Assembly: GCA_002470275.1 (NCBI GenBank)
Contig: DKNY01000013.1
Span: forward strand, 4,532-51,666
DNA length: 47,135 bases
Source: Gammaproteobacteria bacterium UBA7376
Lineage (GTDB): Bacteria; Pseudomonadota; Gammaproteobacteria; Pseudomonadales; Azotimanducaceae
Direction: 5' to 3'
Shown here: positions 42,979-47,135 of the stretch, in pieces
How positions within the stretch are numbered: position 1 is the stretch's first letter
Layout: each line of letters begins with the position of its first letter
The notes under the pieces: model-generated
What the model saw: only the letters and a program-made list of their open reading frames with translations
The model's database searches: none
What the model was told of the DNA's origin: nothing
Program-made: the position numbers and the translations under genes

Positions 42979-43803
42979 ATGGATCAACTCTTCCTGTCTC
43001 TGCAGCGCCTACTGCCTCAACATGGCCTGTCTCGACTGATTGGCATGCTGGCCAAAAGTGACCACCCCGTCATTCGCAAAGCGCTTATCAAGGGCTTTTT
43101 GCAACTCTATGACGTCAATCTAAGCGACGCTGCGTTAGAGGACGTTGAGGACTATCGTTCATTCAACGACTTCTTTACCCGATCGCTAAAATCAGATGCC
43201 CGGACAATCTGTGGTGATGAGGGAGCCATCGTCAGCCCGGTCGACGGCTGCATTAGCCAGCTGGGCGCGATAGAAGGCGGCACTCTTTTCCAAGCCAAGG
43301 GGCACAAGTACCGACTCTCCAGTTTGGCGGGAGATACGGGACGGGGGCTCGACGGCGGTAAATTTTGCACCATCTACCTGGCCCCTGCCGACTACCATCG
43401 AGTGCACCTTCCCTGTAACGGCGAGCTTGTCGAAACCCGGGCCTTTCCTGGCGCTCTTTTTTCGGTAAATGGCACAACAGAAGCAGGGATTGAGGGCCTT
43501 TTCTGCAGAAATGAGCGCCTTGTATGCCGCTTCGAAACAGAGTTTGGCCCCATGCTGGTGATTTTTGTGGGTGCGCTCATCGTAGCTTCTATTGAAACCG
43601 TATGGCCGGGGCCCAGCTCACCCTATCAGCGACAGTCGGTCCAGGCGTTAAATGAAATGCTACGGCAGGGCGACGAAATCGGTCGGTTCTTACTGGGGTC
43701 TACTGTGATCTGTTGCTTCCCGCCAGAATCTGTGGATTTTGACAACGCCCTGGCACCCGGCACAAACGTTAGGATGGGGGCGCTGCTGGGACGCCGCGCC
43801 TAG
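42979..43803 (+). CDS. psd: Phosphatidylserine decarboxylase proenzyme
   Basis: Membrane-associated enzyme making phosphatidylethanolamine; its pyruvoyl group forms by self-cleavage. 274 aa; SPVDGCISQLG, the LAPADYHRVHLPC block, VGALIVASIETVW, and the cleavage motif LGST near 239-242, cut between Gly240 and Ser241. Starts one base after rhdA, so translation is coupled, an order also known in Pseudomonas. Convergent with epmA. Confidence 0.96.
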   Translation: MDQLFLSLQRLLPQHGLSRLIGMLAKSDHPVIRKALIKGFLQLYDVNLSDAALEDVEDYRSFNDFFTRSLKSDARTICGDEGAIVSPVDGCISQLGAIEGGTLFQAKGHKYRLSSLAGDTGRGLDGGKFCTIYLAPADYHRVHLPCNGELVETRAFPGALFSVNGTTEAGIEGLFCRNERLVCRFETEFGPMLVIFVGALIVASIETVWPGPSSPYQRQSVQALNEMLRQGDEIGRFLLGSTVICCFPPESVDFDNALAPGTNVRMGALLGRRA

Positions 43804-43834
43804 GCCGGTTAAGACTGTCGTCTCACCCAATGCG

Positions 43835-44680
43835 TCATTTGTCGTCGGACGCGAACGCCATGACCGCCTCGATACTGGATTCACCCTCGGCCAGCATCAA
43901 CAGGCGATCAACACCTAGGGCGACGCCCGCACAATTTGGCAGGCCGCTGTCGAGCGCTGAAAGAAACAGCGAATCCATCTCAATGTCTGGCAGTCCCCGG
44001 AGCCGGCGACGCTCGCGGTCTTTGTTAAAGCGCCGACGGTGCTCACCGGCATCGCGCAATTCCCAATAACCGTTCGCTATTTCCACCCCATTGACAACGA
44101 GTTCAAAGCGCGCTGCCACGTCTTGAGCGCTTGAGAGCCGGGCCAGAGCAGCTTGATCAGAGGGATAGTCAGTAATAAAAAAGCGACCGTCTGGCAGGGC
44201 GTCGATGGCCTCGGCGAATGCGAGATCTAGGTGCTCGCGAGGTTGACTTAGGTCGGATACCAAGCTGCCGTAGCTGACCCTCTCAAATGGCGCAACGCCA
44301 AGAATTTGATTGACCAAGTCAGCCACCTCTTCCATCAACTGCAGATGATCCATCCCCAGGCGATACCACTCGAGCAAGGTGAATTCACTTCGATGAAGGC
44401 GGCCACGTTCATCCTGTCGAAAGACCGGCCCCAGTTGGTAACAGTCCGGCATACCCGCAGCAAGCAGGCGTTTCATATGGTACTCGGGCGAGGTCTGAAG
44501 GTAGCCGTAACCAGGCACAGCAATGCTGGCAATGTCCGGCTCGGTCACCGTATCGTGAGCCAAGATGGGCGTCTGTACCTCGAATACCGCTCGCTGCTTG
44601 AAGTAATCTCGAATCAAGCCTAGGCGCTCGCTGCGACGGCGCAGGCACTCGACCGTCGCCCCTGGCCCCCAGGCGCTCAT
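43835..44680 (-). CDS. epmA: EF-P--(R)-beta-lysine ligase EpmA
   Basis: Class II lysyl-tRNA synthetase-like enzyme (PoxA/GenX) that attaches (R)-beta-lysine to Lys34 of EF-P. 281 aa with only the catalytic core: motif 2 with GPVFRQDERGRLHRSEFTLLEWY, and motif 3 GVALGVDRLLML; the anticodon-binding domain of LysRS is absent as expected. ATG 44680 shares its A with the efp stop (TGATG), giving coupled translation; an upstream TTG at 44683 is possible. Confidence 0.95.
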   Translation of the reverse strand: MSAWGPGATVECLRRRSERLGLIRDYFKQRAVFEVQTPILAHDTVTEPDIASIAVPGYGYLQTSPEYHMKRLLAAGMPDCYQLGPVFRQDERGRLHRSEFTLLEWYRLGMDHLQLMEEVADLVNQILGVAPFERVSYGSLVSDLSQPREHLDLAFAEAIDALPDGRFFITDYPSDQAALARLSSAQDVAARFELVVNGVEIANGYWELRDAGEHRRRFNKDRERRRLRGLPDIEMDSLFLSALDSGLPNCAGVALGVDRLLMLAEGESSIEAVMAFASDDK

Positions 44681-45255
44681 CAACCCTTGGCGCGCGAGAC
44701 GTATTCTCCAGTGCGCGTATCGACTCGGAGTACGTCGCCAATATTGATGAATAAGGGAACGCCTTTAATAACGGCACCTGTGGAAAGGGTTGCGGGCTTT
44801 GTGCCGCCACTGGCGGTATCACCCTTCAAACCTGGATCGGTTTCAATGACTTCCAGCTCAACAAAGTTGGGTGGTGTGACGGCGATGGGATCATCGTTCC
44901 ACAAGGTCACCTGGTAAATATCCTGCTCTTTGAGCCAGCCCTCACAGTCAGCCACTGCGGCCCCGCCAGCCGCCACCTGCTCGTAGCTGTCGTCGGTCTT
45001 CATAAAGTGCCAAAATTCCCCGTCGCTGTAGAGGTACTCCATATCTAGCTCAATCACATCAGCCGCGTCTATGGATTCCCCGGACTTAAAGGTTCGTTCC
45101 CAAACTCGCCCGTTCTTGAGATTCCTAAACTTAACCCGGTTGAACGCCTGGCCCTTCCCGGGCTTGACGAATTCATTTTCCAGAATCGTACAAGGATCCC
45201 CATCGAGAAGAACTTTCATGCCCGAGCGAAATTCGTTGGTAGAATACGAAGCCAT
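44680..45255 (-). CDS. efp: Elongation factor P
   Basis: Relieves ribosome stalling at polyproline stretches. 191 aa, three domains. The modified lysine is K34 in the KPGKGQAF loop (31-38), the E. coli-type arrangement that is modified by EpmA and EpmB; both genes flank it. Conserved C-terminal GEYVSRAKG. Start 32 bp from the divergent epmB. Confidence 0.97.
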   Translation of the reverse strand: MASYSTNEFRSGMKVLLDGDPCTILENEFVKPGKGQAFNRVKFRNLKNGRVWERTFKSGESIDAADVIELDMEYLYSDGEFWHFMKTDDSYEQVAAGGAAVADCEGWLKEQDIYQVTLWNDDPIAVTPPNFVELEVIETDPGLKGDTASGGTKPATLSTGAVIKGVPLFINIGDVLRVDTRTGEYVSRAKG

Positions 45256-45287
45256 AAGACCTTTACTGCCGTTACGATAAGGCGCCT

Positions 45288-46379
45288 ATGATAACCTCGA
45301 ATCCCACCCCGTGGCAGCCTGACGCCTGGCAAAATCAAATGCGCTCAGCGTTTCGAAACCCAGGGGACCTCCTCGAGCACCTGGGGTTGAAGCATCTTAC
45401 CCCAGCTGGGTTAGCTGGCTTCCCCATGCTCGCACCTCGCTCCTTTGTGGAAAGAATCGTTCATGGAGACCCTCAGGATGCGCTGCTGCTTCAAGTCTTA
45501 CCTCAGCTGCAGGAAACCGAAGAACACGCGGGTTTCGTGCGTGACCCTTTGGGGGAAACCAATTCGGACCAGGCCTTCATTAAAAGCCCAGGCCTGATCC
45601 AAAAATATCAGGGGCGGGCGCTGATGATAACCACGCCGGCCTGCGCCATAAATTGTCGCTATTGTTTTCGACGACACTTCCCCTACCAGCAGCACCGCCC
45701 TCGTGATCGCGACCTTGCATTAGCGTTTCTTCGTCGAGACGCCTCCATCAGCGAAATTATTTTATCTGGCGGGGACCCCCTGCTCATGCAGGATTCTGAA
45801 CTGGCCCTCCTGCTGGCATCCCTGGCGCAGATCGAGCATATCAAGCGGATTCGAATCCACACCCGCCTCCCCATTGTGGTGCCCCAGCGCATCACGTTTG
45901 AGTTAATGCAAACCCTTGCGGAAAGCCCGGCGAAGGTAGTGGTGGTGATTCACAGCAACCACCACCAAGAGCTAAATGCAGAGACCAAAAATGCGCTGGA
46001 CTGCTTGGGCCAGTCAGGAGCGACCTTGTTGAATCAATCCGTCCTGCTGCGCGGAATCAATGACAACGTGAATGATCTCGTTCTGCTCAGCGAGCGGCTT
46101 TTCGAACAGGGCGTTCTGCCCTATTACCTGCATCTGCCGGACAAAGTAGCCAACACCGCCCACTTCTATGTGGACACCGATCGCGGGCAAGCCCTCTACG
46201 GCGGAATGAAATCCCGGCTGCCGGGTTACCTATTGCCGCGACTGGTCAGGGAAGTCGCCGGTGATATCGCCAAAAGAGAGATGAGTACCGAAGACTTAGC
46301 CCTGGTCGCCGACCCGCCGGCTAACCTGCCCCAAGCTCTTGCGTTGACGCCAGCGCCTGCGCCACATCCAGATCGTTAA
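45288..46379 (+). CDS. epmB: EF-P beta-lysylation protein EpmB
   Basis: Radical-SAM lysine 2,3-aminomutase that makes (R)-beta-lysine for EF-P. 363 aa; the cluster motif CxxxCxxC uses Cys119, Cys123 and Cys126 in ACAINCRYCFRRHF. Further family blocks: ILSGGDPL, RIHTRLPIVVPQRIT, LLNQSVLLRGINDN and YLHLPDKVANTAHF with the PLP/lysine region. Shorter than catabolic lysine aminomutases, as EpmB is. Its last 59 bp overlap the convergent serB end. Confidence 0.95.
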   Translation: MITSNPTPWQPDAWQNQMRSAFRNPGDLLEHLGLKHLTPAGLAGFPMLAPRSFVERIVHGDPQDALLLQVLPQLQETEEHAGFVRDPLGETNSDQAFIKSPGLIQKYQGRALMITTPACAINCRYCFRRHFPYQQHRPRDRDLALAFLRRDASISEIILSGGDPLLMQDSELALLLASLAQIEHIKRIRIHTRLPIVVPQRITFELMQTLAESPAKVVVVIHSNHHQELNAETKNALDCLGQSGATLLNQSVLLRGINDNVNDLVLLSERLFEQGVLPYYLHLPDKVANTAHFYVDTDRGQALYGGMKSRLPGYLLPRLVREVAGDIAKREMSTEDLALVADPPANLPQALALTPAPAPHPDR

Positions 46380-47135
46380 AGCCGATCAAATAAAGGATCG
46401 CATCAAGGCCAAAATTTGAAATAGAGTGGCTGGCGCTTTCCCGCACAATGCTCTTTGCATGAAAGGCCACACCAAGTCCAGCCCGCTGCAGCATCGGCAG
46501 GTCGTTTGCCCCATCTCCCACGGCGATGGTCTGCTGGAGGCTAATGCCCTCTCGCTGGGCCAAGGTCAGCAGCAAATCTGCCTTGCGTTGAGCGTCAACG
46601 ATTTCGCCAACGACCTCTCCCGTCATGACCCCATCCACCACTTCGAGCCGGTTAGCAAACACATAGTCGATACCTAGCTCCTGCTGAAGGTGCTCACCTA
46701 CATATTGAAACCCCCCCGACAGCACGGCGGTTCGATAACCAAAATGTTTAAGTGCTCTAATCAACCGGTGGGCGCCACTGCTTAGCGTCACGCTGGTGGC
46801 CACCTCGTGAAGCGTTTTCTCCGGCATCCCCCGGAGCAGTGCGGCACGCCGGCGAAAGCTTTGCTGAAAATCAAGCTGTCCCGCCATAGCCGCGGCAGTG
46901 ATCTCCACAACCTGGGCCCCCACGCCGTACCGCTTGGCCAATTCATCCATCACCTCAACGGCAATAAGGGTCGAGTCCATATCAAATGCTACCAACCGAC
47001 GGTTACGCCGAAAGACCGTGTCTCGCTGCAGGCTGAAGTCGAAGCCAATCGCATTTGCGACCGTCAGCAGCTCCGCCTGAAACGTCTCTGAATGCTGCAG
47101 CTCTCCGCCCAGGCGCATCTCGATGCCAAGCCGGG
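46321..47135 (-). CDS. serB: Phosphoserine phosphatase SerB (5' end outside window)
   Basis: Hydrolyses phosphoserine to serine in the last step of serine synthesis. The HAD-like catalytic part is complete: DMDST with nucleophile Asp (VAFDMDSTLI), LSGGFQYVGEHL, and DAQRKADLL with IAVGDGANDLPML. The frame stays open to the window edge (codons read R-L-G-I-E before M at 47118), so the true start and an N-terminal ACT-like region are probably outside. The visible part is about 271 residues. Its 3' end overlaps epmB by 59 bp. Confidence 0.94.
   Translation of the reverse strand, partial: RLGIEMRLGGELQHSETFQAELLTVANAIGFDFSLQRDTVFRRNRRLVAFDMDSTLIAVEVMDELAKRYGVGAQVVEITAAAMAGQLDFQQSFRRRAALLRGMPEKTLHEVATSVTLSSGAHRLIRALKHFGYRTAVLSGGFQYVGEHLQQELGIDYVFANRLEVVDGVMTGEVVGEIVDAQRKADLLLTLAQREGISLQQTIAVGDGANDLPMLQRAGLGVAFHAKSIVRESASHSISNFGLDAILYLIGFNDLDVAQALASTQELGAG

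Overview
The window looks like chromosomal DNA of an aerobic gammaproteobacterium. The strongest evidence is conserved gene order: nnr-tsaE-amiB-mutL-miaA-hfq-hflX-hflK-hflC-hisZ-purA, rpsF-rpsR-rplI-dnaB-radA, glyA-nrdR-ribD-nusB-thiL-pgpA, rhdA-psd, and epmA-efp next to epmB and serB. A HiPIP electron carrier, a Baeyer-Villiger monooxygenase, a MutL with the endonuclease motif and an RhdA-type sulfurtransferase point to a Pseudomonadales-like or marine gammaproteobacterium rather than an enteric one. The exact genus cannot be read from the sequence. No transposase, integrase, phage gene or CRISPR array is visible.

Layout. 42-3605 (+): a flavin monooxygenase of Baeyer-Villiger type followed by an acyl-CoA synthetase, probably the visible end of a ketone or cyclic-compound catabolic operon. 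3663-4819 (+): xseB-ispA. 4828-9616 (-): glyA-nrdR-ribD-nusB-thiL-pgpA, a tightly packed operon that lacks the other riboflavin genes often found inside it. 9872-11539 (+): ettA, facing radA. 11577-15731 (-): rpsF-rpsR-rplI-dnaB-radA with a good promoter before rpsF. 15873-18920 (-): rnr-rlmB. 18968-19054 (+): tRNA-Leu(CAG).

19300-26080 is the accessory stretch: an orphan xylulokinase, two small secreted proteins, a TIGR03643/DUF2805 protein that seems to start at CTG, a Sel1-repeat lipoprotein, a SOUL heme-binding protein, a short-chain dehydrogenase, a Tat-exported HiPIP, and a MerR regulator with a Cys/His motif. This set resembles genes that in other proteobacteria accompany light or redox-stress regulators. 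That reading is an inference.

26104-40255 (-): folE2, a Trm112-like protein, then the long purA-to-nnr housekeeping block. 40365-47135: queG (+), orn (-), rhdA-psd (+), efp-epmA (-), epmB (+) and the 3' part of serB (-). Functional links include FolE2 and QueG at the two ends of queuosine synthesis, EpmA/EpmB/EF-P as a complete lysine-modification module, HflK/HflC as the FtsH-regulating membrane complex, and TsaE and MiaA acting at positions 37 of different tRNAs.
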